This document shows positions 25,601 to 34,047 of a stretch of DNA of 64,000 nt, piece by piece (position 1 is the first letter of the stretch; each line of letters opens with the position of its first letter). Origin of the DNA: Petrimonas sp964346415 (GTDB taxonomy: Bacteria > Bacteroidota > Bacteroidia > Bacteroidales > Dysgonomonadaceae). Both the position numbers and the translations under genes were made by a program. Location of the stretch: the NCBI GenBank assembly GCA_964346415.1, contig CAYFUQ010000005.1, positions 4,445 through 68,444 on the forward strand, in the 5' to 3' direction. The notes under the pieces are model-generated. The model had not been told where the DNA came from and did not search any database. It saw only the letters and a list, made by a program, of their open reading frames with translations.

Positions 25601-27080
25601 TCCCAATATTTCCTTCACTATTCAGATATCCTATATGCTCGAGTTCCTCGTTATAAAGATGAATTTTTCCATCTTTTGTTCCTATCCAAATGTTATTCTC
25701 ACTATCCTGGAAGATTGGGCGAGCATCATTGGCTACCGTCGACTTTATTTGAGAACTTGTATGTAGAGTTTTAATGTTTTTATCAAAAAAAGTAATTTTC
25801 TCTAAGCCATGTGATCGTGTTCCCATCCATAAATTACCCTGACGGTCACTAAATGCAGAGTGCAGAACGTTAGAAAAAAGCCAATCACTGCTATGGGGCT
25901 CATTGAAAAAAGGCATAAGTTTGTCATTAACGCGATCATAATACCCAAATCCACCACCACGAGGGTGTATCCAAAGCTGTTTGTTGACATCTTCGAAAAT
26001 GAAGAAATTAGGTTCAAAAACACTAATTTCAATACTTTCAATTTTTGGTGTGTAATGTGATATAGAGTTAGTGTGGCTATTGAATTTACTGACTCCTGCC
26101 CTATCAGTTTCAAACCATGTATTGCCCAGAAAGTCTATATAGGTATTGAATATTATGTTTGAATTTAAATCCTTGTGAGTATTAGTATTAAAGTATTCGA
26201 AAGACTTGTTTATGATATTGAAAACCATAAATCCTGAATCTTTTGCAATTATTAGTATTTTGTCGTCAGAAATTTTGTGAAGTGATAAAATTTGAGAGTT
26301 AATATCAGATGTGATTTGTTTTATTCTTTCATCGTCGTAACTATAAACCCAAATTGTACCGTTATTGCTCCCAAACCACATTTCATGATCCATCTGCAAG
26401 GCGCAGTATACCGGATAGTCTTTTTTAGGAAAATAATCTGAATCGTTATTCAAAAAAAGTTTTGATTCGTTTTTAGAATCTAAAAGCAATATTCCTTTGT
26501 TTGTCAAAATCCAGTTGTTGGTTTTATTGTCCTCAACTATGTCATATATTATATCGTCAGGAAGAAAATTATTAGATGTGTTGCATACTCTTGCATTGGC
26601 TAATGAGTCTGATATATAAATACAACCGTTGTTTTCTGACAATAACCATACTTTGCCACTTTCTTGTGGTATAACTCGTGTTGTGTAGAATGTTTTATTG
26701 TCTAATCCTGCGTCAATACTTTTAAAGATTTCGGTTTTAGGATTGTACCTGTAAACCATGTGATCGTAAAAAACCACCCAAATATTCCCATATTTATCCT
26801 CATATATTTTGTCAATTCTGTTACTTTTAGAACTTGTGTCTTTATCATTCGGGAGTTTTATTGTTTCAAAATTATATCCATCAAATTTAGCCAATCCATC
26901 CCAGGTGCTAAACCACATAAAGCCTTTTCTGTCTTGCAATATATCCATAATATTACTTTGAGGTAAACCATCTTCCGATCCATAGTGCTGGAAAGAGCAA
27001 TCGAGTTGTGCAGATAACGGAAACACCGTAATGAGTATATATAACAATATTAGGTTTAATACTTTATTCATAAACTTCAC
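22677..27080 (-). CDS. Hybrid two-component system sensor/regulator (HTCS) of the pectin locus
   Basis: One 1467-residue protein holds a whole signalling path. In order it has a signal peptide (about 1-24), two seven-bladed-type beta-propellers built from repeats such as NIWIGTKGEGVYKLT, a Y_Y_Y domain (about 790-880), a membrane helix (about 900-925), a HisKA domain with His953 in FTDISHEIRTPLTM, and a kinase ATPase domain with NLLSNAFKYTP and STGIGLSIVKEL. A receiver with Asp1252 in FIISDIMMPEMDG and an AraC-type DNA-binding domain (about 1365-1467) follow. All key residues are present. The periplasmic sensor is expected to bind a pectin oligosaccharide. It is divergent from susC, so it most likely activates that operon; the ligand is inferred from the neighbours. 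Confidence 0.96.
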   Translation of the reverse strand: MKFMNKVLNLILLYILITVFPLSAQLDCSFQHYGSEDGLPQSNIMDILQDRKGFMWFSTWDGLAKFDGYNFETIKLPNDKDTSSKSNRIDKIYEDKYGNIWVVFYDHMVYRYNPKTEIFKSIDAGLDNKTFYTTRVIPQESGKVWLLSENNGCIYISDSLANARVCNTSNNFLPDDIIYDIVEDNKTNNWILTNKGILLLDSKNESKLFLNNDSDYFPKKDYPVYCALQMDHEMWFGSNNGTIWVYSYDDERIKQITSDINSQILSLHKISDDKILIIAKDSGFMVFNIINKSFEYFNTNTHKDLNSNIIFNTYIDFLGNTWFETDRAGVSKFNSHTNSISHYTPKIESIEISVFEPNFFIFEDVNKQLWIHPRGGGFGYYDRVNDKLMPFFNEPHSSDWLFSNVLHSAFSDRQGNLWMGTRSHGLEKITFFDKNIKTLHTSSQIKSTVANDARPIFQDSENNIWIGTKDGKIHLYNEELEHIGYLNSEGNIGKDSNFKGVAYCITEDSYKNIWIGTKGEGVYKLTPKRDKTYHIKNFKSSKTNIYALSDNNVYSIFEDKFKRMWIGTYGGGVNLVEQDNDSVTFINYKNKLINYPIETGSQVRIISSDKNGNIFIGSTLGLLVMSSDFNEPKEIEFREHYAQNNDYSLKANDIFDICTTRNGETFISVFGGGISRVTETDSKGFPLKFKTYSTHDGLPSKVTLSVVEDIQGNLLISSEGSITRLNQQTEIFENFSQIKRLMKQQNFSEGSRCLLKDGKILFGTSKGVLYFDSGDLSNNSYNPYLALVDFRLFNRVVPVNNKSLLKQNIDDTKEITLKYNQNFFTIEFAGLDYEEPNNINYAYKLEGFDKDWIYNNKLRTANYTNLSRGKYIFKVMSTNSNGIWSDNERALSIEVLPPIWRTWWAYFIYFVLLAVSIFYAFRFLITFYTIRQQAELERKESELKSKFFTDISHEIRTPLTMIVSPVENIIKDEATPRNIKDQLTLVSKNTGRLLTMVNQILDFRKIEKELIEVSKIEIGVFAEDICEGFIKIAEKDNIIFKVKNNAPNVNVWADADALEKILINLLSNAFKYTPKGKAINVEINEDNDFVIIKIKDQGMGISKEKLPRLFKRFESFNEDKSKPSTGIGLSIVKELMDKHNARIFVESESDIGTTFSLFFHKGTSHFSQDVLIKETAEVKTTKTYDKLEEAYIEPKSSEPKNRPTILIVEDDNDLRHFIITALEKEYNMIEAENGKEGLNKALEVIPDFIISDIMMPEMDGIEFLHNIRNNIATSHILFLLLTAKTSDIDIIDGFKSGTDEYLTKPFSVSYLKARIENLIKRRENIQEYYRSKGIVREPIVISTNTDSVNIESNINETDSRFIEDVTNFILTNMSNFDLMVEDIAVDLGMSRTVFYKKIKGLTGFSPIEFKRDIQIQEASKILSLQKHTIKEVAFMVGFTDPKYFTKCFKQKFDMTPSHYIKTLTNNK

Positions 27081-27376
27081 ATGAGCTTTGGTTTGCAGAT
27101 ACCCTATAATGGTAGCTTTTTAATTTTATAATTATCACAAATATACACAGATTAATAACATATTGTGTGCTTTATAGCATAAAAACAATTTACCTACCCT
27201 TAAACAACAATTATTCCCCCTGTGATTTCATGACGATTGGTTAAAATTGTATTCTAATAGTCAACTATTTTAAAGAGATGTAGCTTTAATGTGCCCAAAG
27301 TGGCATTAGTGTGAAATATCGTAATGTTTATGTGATTTTTTTAGTATCTTAATAATAAATTCTAATTGAAAAACTT
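27081..27376. promoter_or_regulatory. Divergent HTCS-susC control region
   Basis: These 296 bases contain no gene. On the minus strand TATATTTG (plus-strand 27138-27145) fits the -7 element for the regulator gene, without an obvious -33 element. Toward susC there is an inverted repeat AATAGT-CA-ACTATT at 27256-27269, and an imperfect TGCC-N6-GGCA repeat at about 27292-27305, both plausible sites for an AraC-type protein. No clear -7 element precedes susC, which would suit an activator-dependent promoter. Roles are inferred from position. Confidence 0.4.
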
Positions 27377-30300
27377 ATGTATAATGAGAAGAATGTAACT
27401 AGATTTTTGCTCGGTGTTCTATTCTTAATAGTAGGAACGACGAGTATTTTTGCACAAGATCGAAAGATTTCTGGAGTTGTTAAAGACAATTTTGGTGATC
27501 CGATTATTGGTGTGAATGTGATGGTAAAAGGTACCGCAATTGGTGCGGCTACCGATTTGGATGGGAATTATTCACTTGATGTGCCGGCTAACGCTAAGAC
27601 ACTAGAGGTATCATACATTGGTATGAAAGATATTGAAGTTCCTATTACAGGAAGTGTAGTAAATATCACAATGGAGGAAGACATTGCAAGTCTGGATGAA
27701 CTTGTGGTAGTGGGTTATGGGACAATGAAGAAGCGAGACCTTACAGGTTCAGTTTCCTCTGTTGGGGGTGAAAGCATTTCAGCTGTTCCGGTTGCATCGG
27801 CGGTCGAAGCAATTACAGGGAAAATGGCAGGTGTACAGGTTACAACCACAGAAGGCTCTCCGGATGCAGAAATGAAAATTCGTGTACGCGGAGGGGGTTC
27901 TATCACACAAAGCAATGACCCTTTATTTATTGTCGATGGTTTCCCGGTTTCATCTATCTCTGATATAGCACCTTCAGATATAGAGTCTATTGATGTTCTA
28001 AAGGATGCTTCTTCAACTGCAATTTATGGATCTCGTGGAGCCAATGGTGTTATTATTGTTACTACCAAATCAGGAAAATCAGGAAAAGTAAGTGTTAGCT
28101 ACAATGCATTTTATAGTACAAAGAAAATAGCAAAAACACTTGACGTTCTGGATCCATACGATTATGCCAAATGGCAATATGAGTTGGCTGCTTTGCAAGG
28201 ATCCGCCAAAATGAATATCTATACATCATTTTTTGGTAATTATCAGGATTTAGACTTATATAAGAATATACCTAACAACGATTGGCAGAATCTGACATTC
28301 GGAAGAACCGGAAAGGCATTTAATCAAAGTTTAAGTATTTCTGGAGGTAGTGAGAAAACACGATATGCGTTTAACTATTCTTTTATGGATGATAAAGCAA
28401 TCATGCAGAAGTCAAATTTCAACAGAAATAACTTAAGCTTGAAAATCAACAATAAGGTAAGTGATAAAGTGAGCCTTGACTTCAATGCACGCTATTCTGA
28501 CACTAAGATTTATGGTGGTGGTGCAATTGATACTCAGAGTGCTTATGATTCAGACAGAAGACTGAAGTATTCTGTGATTTATACCCCAATTCCACTCAAA
28601 AATCTTGACGCAACTGTTGGTAGTGACGATGACGACATGGGAAATCTATATCATCCTCTTACAGCTATAGATGACAATGATCGTGAGAAAGAACGTAGAA
28701 CCTTAAATCTTGGGGGAAGTGTTTCTTACAAACCGATTAAGAATATGACTCTTAAGTCAGATGTTGGGTTAAATAATGATTATCAGACAGATCAACGCTT
28801 TTGGGGATTGACTACATATTATATTAAGAATGTGCCTCAGACTCAGAATCAGGGAAAACCTGCTATACAGGTACAGAACCGTGACCGACAGACTTTAAGA
28901 AATACAAATACTCTTAATTATGATTTCAAGTCTTTATTACCTGAGGGACATGGCCTTTCTGCACTTATTGGGCATGAATACATGATTACTAAAGGGAAGC
29001 TTCTAACAAGTACCGTACATGGTTTCCCGGAATCTTTCACTGCGCAAGAGGCGTGGAAGTTGTCTTCACAAGGAGAGCCATTCGAGGTAGATAACTATTA
29101 TAGCGAAGATGATAAGTTGTTGTCATTTTTTGGTCGTGTAAACTATGACTATCAGAGCAAATATCTTTTGAGTGCAACTTTTAGAGCTGACGCTTCATCA
29201 CGATTCTCAAAAGATAATCGCTGGGGTTACTTCCCATCAGCTGCAGCAGCATGGCGCTTGTCTTCTGAACCATTTATGGAGCCTGCAGAGTCATGGCTGG
29301 AGGATTTGAAATTAAGATTTAGCTTTGGTACAGCAGGTAATAATAATATACCGACAGGTCAGCTACAGCAAATGTTTGCGCCTAGTGCAACGGCCTGGAT
29401 CAATGGCTTTACAAGTTATTGGGCACCCTCAAAAACGATGGCTAATCCAGATTTGAAATGGGAAACAACAGTAACCCGTAATATTGGTGTGGATTACTCA
29501 ATTCTGAAAGGTAAAATTAGCGGAAGCTTTGAGGCCTATGTTAATTCAACAAAAGATTTATTGATTCAATTCCCGATTCCTGGAACAGGTTACGATACCC
29601 AGTACAGAAATATGGGTGAAAATCAGAATCGTGGAGTTGAGGTTAGCATGAACTGGTATGCTGTGAATAAAAAGAACTTTTCTCTCAGCTTTAGTGGTAA
29701 TATAGGCTTTAATAAGTCAGAGATAAAAAGCCTTGGCGATATGGATGACTTTGGTTTTGCTTCTTCGTGGGCTTCTACTGAGATAGGCTTTGACTATTGG
29801 CTTGCTAAAGGCGGTTCAGTTGGTAAAATATATGGATACAGATCAGCAGGGCGTTACGAGGTTTCTGACTTTGAAGGGTATGACGCTGCAAAAAACGCCT
29901 GGATTCTTAAAGGAGATGTTGCAGACGCAGGTGCTGTTATAGGCACTGTCAGACCGGGAGCAATGAAATTGAAGGATTTTAATGGGGATTATATCATAGA
30001 TTCATCTGACACAGAGGTTATTGGTGATGTTAACCCGCTACATACAGGAGGATTCACAATAAACAGTAGAATCTATGACTTTGATATTGCTGCAAACTTT
30101 AACTGGAGTTACGGCAACGATATCTATAATGCCAATAAGATAGAATTTACCCAAACAGGTAAATATCAGTTTAGAAACATGATTGATATTATGGAAGATG
30201 GTAGCAGGTGGACTAACTTGAGAGAAGATGGCACGATAAGCAACAACCCGGAGGAACTACAGGCAATGAATGCAAACACTACAATGTGGTCTCCTTATAC

Positions 30301-30583
30301 ATCCAGAATGATACTTTCGGACTGGGCTGTTGAAGATGGAAGTTTCCTTAGACTGAATACGCTTACACTCGGTTATACTTTGCCAAAAACCTTGACTCAT
30401 AAATTGAAAATTGAAAATCTAAGATTTTATCTAACAGGTTATAATCTCTTTTTATGGACTAACTACTCAGGCTACGACCCTGAAGTGTCAACTATGAGGA
30501 AAACAAACCTGACACCCGGAGTGGATTATTCAGGATATCCTAAGAGCAAACAATTTGTATTTGGTCTTAATCTGAATTTCTAA
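27377..30583 (+). CDS. SusC-family TonB-dependent outer-membrane transporter
   Basis: The 1068-residue protein imports oligosaccharides across the outer membrane together with its SusD partner. It has a signal peptide (1-26, cleaved before QDRK), a carboxypeptidase-regulatory-like domain (about 30-105, GVVKDNFGDPIIGVNV), a DELVVVGYGT segment near residue 110 typical of SusC proteins, a plug with YGSRGANGVIIVTTKSG, and a beta-barrel ending in FVFGLNLNF. Length is normal. susD follows after 19 bases. The enzymes downstream suggest pectin fragments as cargo; the sequence of the transporter itself does not show this. Confidence 0.96.
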   Translation: MYNEKNVTRFLLGVLFLIVGTTSIFAQDRKISGVVKDNFGDPIIGVNVMVKGTAIGAATDLDGNYSLDVPANAKTLEVSYIGMKDIEVPITGSVVNITMEEDIASLDELVVVGYGTMKKRDLTGSVSSVGGESISAVPVASAVEAITGKMAGVQVTTTEGSPDAEMKIRVRGGGSITQSNDPLFIVDGFPVSSISDIAPSDIESIDVLKDASSTAIYGSRGANGVIIVTTKSGKSGKVSVSYNAFYSTKKIAKTLDVLDPYDYAKWQYELAALQGSAKMNIYTSFFGNYQDLDLYKNIPNNDWQNLTFGRTGKAFNQSLSISGGSEKTRYAFNYSFMDDKAIMQKSNFNRNNLSLKINNKVSDKVSLDFNARYSDTKIYGGGAIDTQSAYDSDRRLKYSVIYTPIPLKNLDATVGSDDDDMGNLYHPLTAIDDNDREKERRTLNLGGSVSYKPIKNMTLKSDVGLNNDYQTDQRFWGLTTYYIKNVPQTQNQGKPAIQVQNRDRQTLRNTNTLNYDFKSLLPEGHGLSALIGHEYMITKGKLLTSTVHGFPESFTAQEAWKLSSQGEPFEVDNYYSEDDKLLSFFGRVNYDYQSKYLLSATFRADASSRFSKDNRWGYFPSAAAAWRLSSEPFMEPAESWLEDLKLRFSFGTAGNNNIPTGQLQQMFAPSATAWINGFTSYWAPSKTMANPDLKWETTVTRNIGVDYSILKGKISGSFEAYVNSTKDLLIQFPIPGTGYDTQYRNMGENQNRGVEVSMNWYAVNKKNFSLSFSGNIGFNKSEIKSLGDMDDFGFASSWASTEIGFDYWLAKGGSVGKIYGYRSAGRYEVSDFEGYDAAKNAWILKGDVADAGAVIGTVRPGAMKLKDFNGDYIIDSSDTEVIGDVNPLHTGGFTINSRIYDFDIAANFNWSYGNDIYNANKIEFTQTGKYQFRNMIDIMEDGSRWTNLREDGTISNNPEELQAMNANTTMWSPYTSRMILSDWAVEDGSFLRLNTLTLGYTLPKTLTHKLKIENLRFYLTGYNLFLWTNYSGYDPEVSTMRKTNLTPGVDYSGYPKSKQFVFGLNLNF

Positions 30584-30602
30584 ACTTTTAAATGAAACAA
30601 AA

Positions 30603-32363
30603 ATGAAAAAATATATTTATAGCATCATATTATCATTGATCATAATAGGCTTTGTCTCTTGTGATATGGATGCCCCATCTCAATCTGCAGCAGAAAGCCC
30701 GGTAGTGTTTTCTTCGTATGCACTCGCTGAAGGAGCTGTAATGGGTATTCATCAGTCATTTGGAGAAACTAACTCCTACAGAGGGCGTTTTCTTCCATAC
30801 TACGGAATCAATTCCGATATTGAGTGGATTAATAATATATCCGGTCAAATTGCCGATGATGGAAAATATGCATTAACAGGATATAACGCAAGCCCCACAA
30901 ACACCCAAATGAACACCGACAATAATGCCTGGGCAAAATTCTATGAAGGAATTGAACGCGCAAATATTGCAATTGACGGATTGAAAAAATATGGGAATGT
31001 TGAAAATTCACCTGAAATGGCACAACTTTTGGGAGAGGCTCTAACACTAAGAGCTATTCTATACCTGGATCTTGTTAAGGGATGGGGTGATGTGCCGTTG
31101 CGCTTGGACCCAATCTCAACTGAGTCAATGTATCTGTCACGTACCGACAGAGATATTATATACAAACAGTTGATTGAGGATTTGGAAGAAGCTGACAATC
31201 TGGTAGCGTGGCCAAATGAGTCATCTATTACTGTATCTACAGAGCGTGTAAATAAGGCTTTCGTAAAAGGTCTTACAGCAAGAATTGCTCTCTATGCATC
31301 AGGCTATAGTCAAAGAGCTGATGGAGTTAGAAGAAGCACAGACCCGGATCTTAGTGTTGAAAAAATGTATAAGCTGGTTAGAGATAAGACATTAGAAGTT
31401 ATCAATAGTGGTTATAACTCTTTGGGAACATTTGAAGAAAACTTCCGACTTCTGTGCCAGGATAACGTACAGGCAGGAAAAGAATCGCTTTGGGAAATTC
31501 CATTTGCAGCAGGCCGAGGACGTGTTCTTTATACTTTTGGTGTTAAGCATCAGAGTGCCAATCAATATACTGATCAGCCACAGGGTGGTGTAAACGGCCC
31601 ATTACCTTATCTGTTTTATGATTATGATGTAGAAGACATCAGAAGAGATATTACATGTGTTCCATATGAATGGGGACGTGGCAATCCTGCAAAGCAACAG
31701 CCTCGCTCTTTAAAATCATGGTGTTTCGGTAAACTTCGTTATGAGTGGATGAATCGTAGAGTTACTTCTACAAATGACGATGGAATCAACTGGCAATATA
31801 TGCGTCTGGCAGATGTTTATTTAATGGCGGCAGAGGCAATAAATGAACTTGAAGGACCCTCAGCTGCATCTCAATATCTAAAACCAATTTTAGACAGAGC
31901 CCTGCCTGCAGATAAAGTGTCAGCATATTTAGCTACTGTAACTACCAGTAAAGATGCTTTCTTTGATGCAATTGTTGATCAACGCGCATTTGAGTTTGCC
32001 GGAGAATCTCTAAGAAAAGCTGACTTAATCCGATGGAATTTATTAAAAACCAAGTTGGATGAAGCAAAGGATAAAATGAAGAGATTAGCAAGTCGCGAAG
32101 GAGAATATGCTGATTTACCTGAGAAAATTTATTATAAGACAGCCGAGGATAATGAGACTCTGGTTATTTATGGTCTCAATCATGGAGATACAGATGAAGT
32201 TGGAGTATCGCTCAATTATGAAAGCAGTACAACATGGATTGCCCCTGACAAACTTCCCGAAACTTTGATTGATGCACTTTATCAAAAAAATCCGGATGAG
32301 AATCAATATTGGCCAATTTGGCAAACGTTTATTGATAAGAGCAATGGAATGTTATCTAATTAA
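30603..32363 (+). CDS. SusD/RagB-family surface glycan-binding lipoprotein
   Basis: This 586-residue lipoprotein forms the lid of the SusC pore and captures glycan at the cell surface. The signal peptide ends in a lipobox GFVSC with Cys20, and an acidic CDMD follows, consistent with surface export. The TPR-like helical body contains EALTLRAILYLDLVKGWGDVPL and LADVYLMAAEAINE, and a late QRAFEFAGESLRKADLIRWN, all typical of SusD. It directly follows susC and lies three bases before the next lipoprotein gene, so the three are probably co-transcribed. Confidence 0.96.
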   Translation: MKKYIYSIILSLIIIGFVSCDMDAPSQSAAESPVVFSSYALAEGAVMGIHQSFGETNSYRGRFLPYYGINSDIEWINNISGQIADDGKYALTGYNASPTNTQMNTDNNAWAKFYEGIERANIAIDGLKKYGNVENSPEMAQLLGEALTLRAILYLDLVKGWGDVPLRLDPISTESMYLSRTDRDIIYKQLIEDLEEADNLVAWPNESSITVSTERVNKAFVKGLTARIALYASGYSQRADGVRRSTDPDLSVEKMYKLVRDKTLEVINSGYNSLGTFEENFRLLCQDNVQAGKESLWEIPFAAGRGRVLYTFGVKHQSANQYTDQPQGGVNGPLPYLFYDYDVEDIRRDITCVPYEWGRGNPAKQQPRSLKSWCFGKLRYEWMNRRVTSTNDDGINWQYMRLADVYLMAAEAINELEGPSAASQYLKPILDRALPADKVSAYLATVTTSKDAFFDAIVDQRAFEFAGESLRKADLIRWNLLKTKLDEAKDKMKRLASREGEYADLPEKIYYKTAEDNETLVIYGLNHGDTDEVGVSLNYESSTTWIAPDKLPETLIDALYQKNPDENQYWPIWQTFIDKSNGMLSN

Positions 32364-32366
32364 AAA

Positions 32367-33935
32367 ATGATTAAAGCTATGAGAATATTTAAAACTATAT
32401 ATACTGTACTGCTATCACTGGGAATGCTACTTATTATGACAAATTGCTCAGATGATTTGCAAGATGAAATTAAAACCATCGAATATGACCGTCTGTTTTC
32501 ACCCACTAATTTGTCATCGGTAGTTATTAATAATGTGAATGTCAGACTTCAATGGACTAAAAACAGTCTGGCCGAAAATTACACCATTGAATTATTTGCT
32601 GATGACAGCCTTGCTTTTGAAGGTACCCCTGATTTGACAATTACGGACGTTACCGGAGCTCAATTGCCCTATATTGTTGAGGGGTTGGATGGAGCGACAA
32701 GATATTCTGCAAGAGTTAAAGCACTTTCCAGCAGTGTGGCAGAGTCAAAGTGGTCACCGGGCGTAACCTTTAAAACAGGCACTGAAAACATCCTCCTTCA
32801 GTTTGAGGATGGTGATATAACATCTTCGAGTGTTACTTTAAGATGGCCGGCCGGACAGAAAGCTACAGATATTATACTTCAGCCCGGAGATATTAAATAT
32901 AGTGTAACAGCATCTGATGTAAATGATGGAATTGCAACAATTTCAGATTTGACAGCTGAGACCGATTACACTGCCAAATTAATGAATGGTGAGAAGATTC
33001 GCGGAACAGTTTCTTTCAAAACACTTGTTGATATAGGTAATGCCATCCCGGTAACTCCTGAAGATGACTTTATTGCTATGCTTGAATCCGCCAATGATGG
33101 TGATGCTTTTGCTTTATTCCCGGGAGAGTATGGAGACGGAAGTATGTTTGAGGTAACTAAGAGTGTGGAAATTAAAGGTGTTTATCCATTTAATAAGCCT
33201 ATCTTGAATGGGTATATCTCGATTAAAGAGAATTCATCACTGAAATTGGAAAACATCATTATTGATGGTGGAAGTCTCACAGACGGTAACCAGGCAATTA
33301 TATTTGGAACTGCCGGAGCAGAATATGGAGATATTGTAGTGGAGAGTTGCGAGATAAGGAATCATGTCAAAGGGCTTTATTATCTCAATGTGGCAGCTTT
33401 GGTTGAATCTATTACAATCAATAACAGTTTGATGTATGATATTGAATGTTCAGGCGGAGACTTCATGGATAGCAGATCTGGTGCAATCAAAGTGATTACA
33501 CTGTCAAACAGCACCATCTACAATAGTGCTATTCAGCGTGATTTGATAAGATACGATAATGCTTCGGCCAATTTCCCAGGTGTTGTACCTCAAATTAAAG
33601 TTGACAAAAATACATTCTACAATGTATGTACCGGTTCCAGCAGACGACTGCTATATGTTCGCTTTGCAGGGAACGAAATTTCCTTCACCAATAATATTGT
33701 TGCATCATCTGATGGTATATTTACAAATCAAGCCTCAACTGGAATACCTGATTTCGCTAATAATAACTATTTTGAAGCACCTAATTATTTGCCGGGAGGA
33801 AGTACAAGTTCCAAGTTTTTTGATGAAAGTGGACTTTCTTTTGATCCGGAATTTGAAAATCCCGCATCTGGTAACTTTAGTGTGAAAAATGTTGATGTGA
33901 TTTCACTGGGGATTGGTGATCCACGTTGGCGATAA
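32367..33935 (+). CDS. Surface lipoprotein, FN3 plus DUF4957/DUF5123-like beta-helix
   Basis: The 522-residue protein has a signal peptide with lipobox MTNC (Cys27) and the acidic CSDD sequence seen in surface-exported lipoproteins. Residues of about 45-135 and 140-225 resemble fibronectin type III domains (LQWTKNSLAENYTIELF; VTLRWPAGQKATDIILQPG). The C-terminal half looks like a right-handed beta-helix (LKLENIIIDGG, ITINNSLMYDIECSG, FTNNIVASSDGIF), the arrangement of DUF4957 and DUF5123 proteins found beside pectin SusCD pairs. I see no clear catalytic motif of a lyase or GH28, so I favour a surface pectin-binding role. An internal ATG at 32379 is an alternative start. Confidence 0.75.
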   Translation: MIKAMRIFKTIYTVLLSLGMLLIMTNCSDDLQDEIKTIEYDRLFSPTNLSSVVINNVNVRLQWTKNSLAENYTIELFADDSLAFEGTPDLTITDVTGAQLPYIVEGLDGATRYSARVKALSSSVAESKWSPGVTFKTGTENILLQFEDGDITSSSVTLRWPAGQKATDIILQPGDIKYSVTASDVNDGIATISDLTAETDYTAKLMNGEKIRGTVSFKTLVDIGNAIPVTPEDDFIAMLESANDGDAFALFPGEYGDGSMFEVTKSVEIKGVYPFNKPILNGYISIKENSSLKLENIIIDGGSLTDGNQAIIFGTAGAEYGDIVVESCEIRNHVKGLYYLNVAALVESITINNSLMYDIECSGGDFMDSRSGAIKVITLSNSTIYNSAIQRDLIRYDNASANFPGVVPQIKVDKNTFYNVCTGSSRRLLYVRFAGNEISFTNNIVASSDGIFTNQASTGIPDFANNNYFEAPNYLPGGSTSSKFFDESGLSFDPEFENPASGNFSVKNVDVISLGIGDPRWR

Positions 33936-33947
33936 TAAAGAAAATTC

Positions 33948-33981
33948 ATACACTCTCGGTTTATCTAAACTGAGAGTGTAT
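33948..33981 (+). terminator. Strong hairpin terminator between the SusCD block and the enzyme genes
   Basis: ATACACTCTCGGTTTA (33948-33963) is complementary to TAAACTGAGAGTGTAT (33966-33981), sixteen potential pairs with one G-U; the innermost would open as a small loop. TATTAAAC follows, so the U-run is poor. It lies 12 bases after the lipoprotein stop codon. It would reduce read-through from the abundant susCD message into the enzymes. Confidence 0.7.
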
Positions 33982-34047
33982 TATTAAACTATATTGCAGC
34001 TTCAATCCACTTTTCTAATCTAAGAACTTTCTTTTTATATTAAAACA

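Noticed and set aside
22677..27080. The regulator gene as separate sensor and response-regulator genes
   Set aside because: One uninterrupted frame joins all domains in the known hybrid two-component order, so no split is needed.
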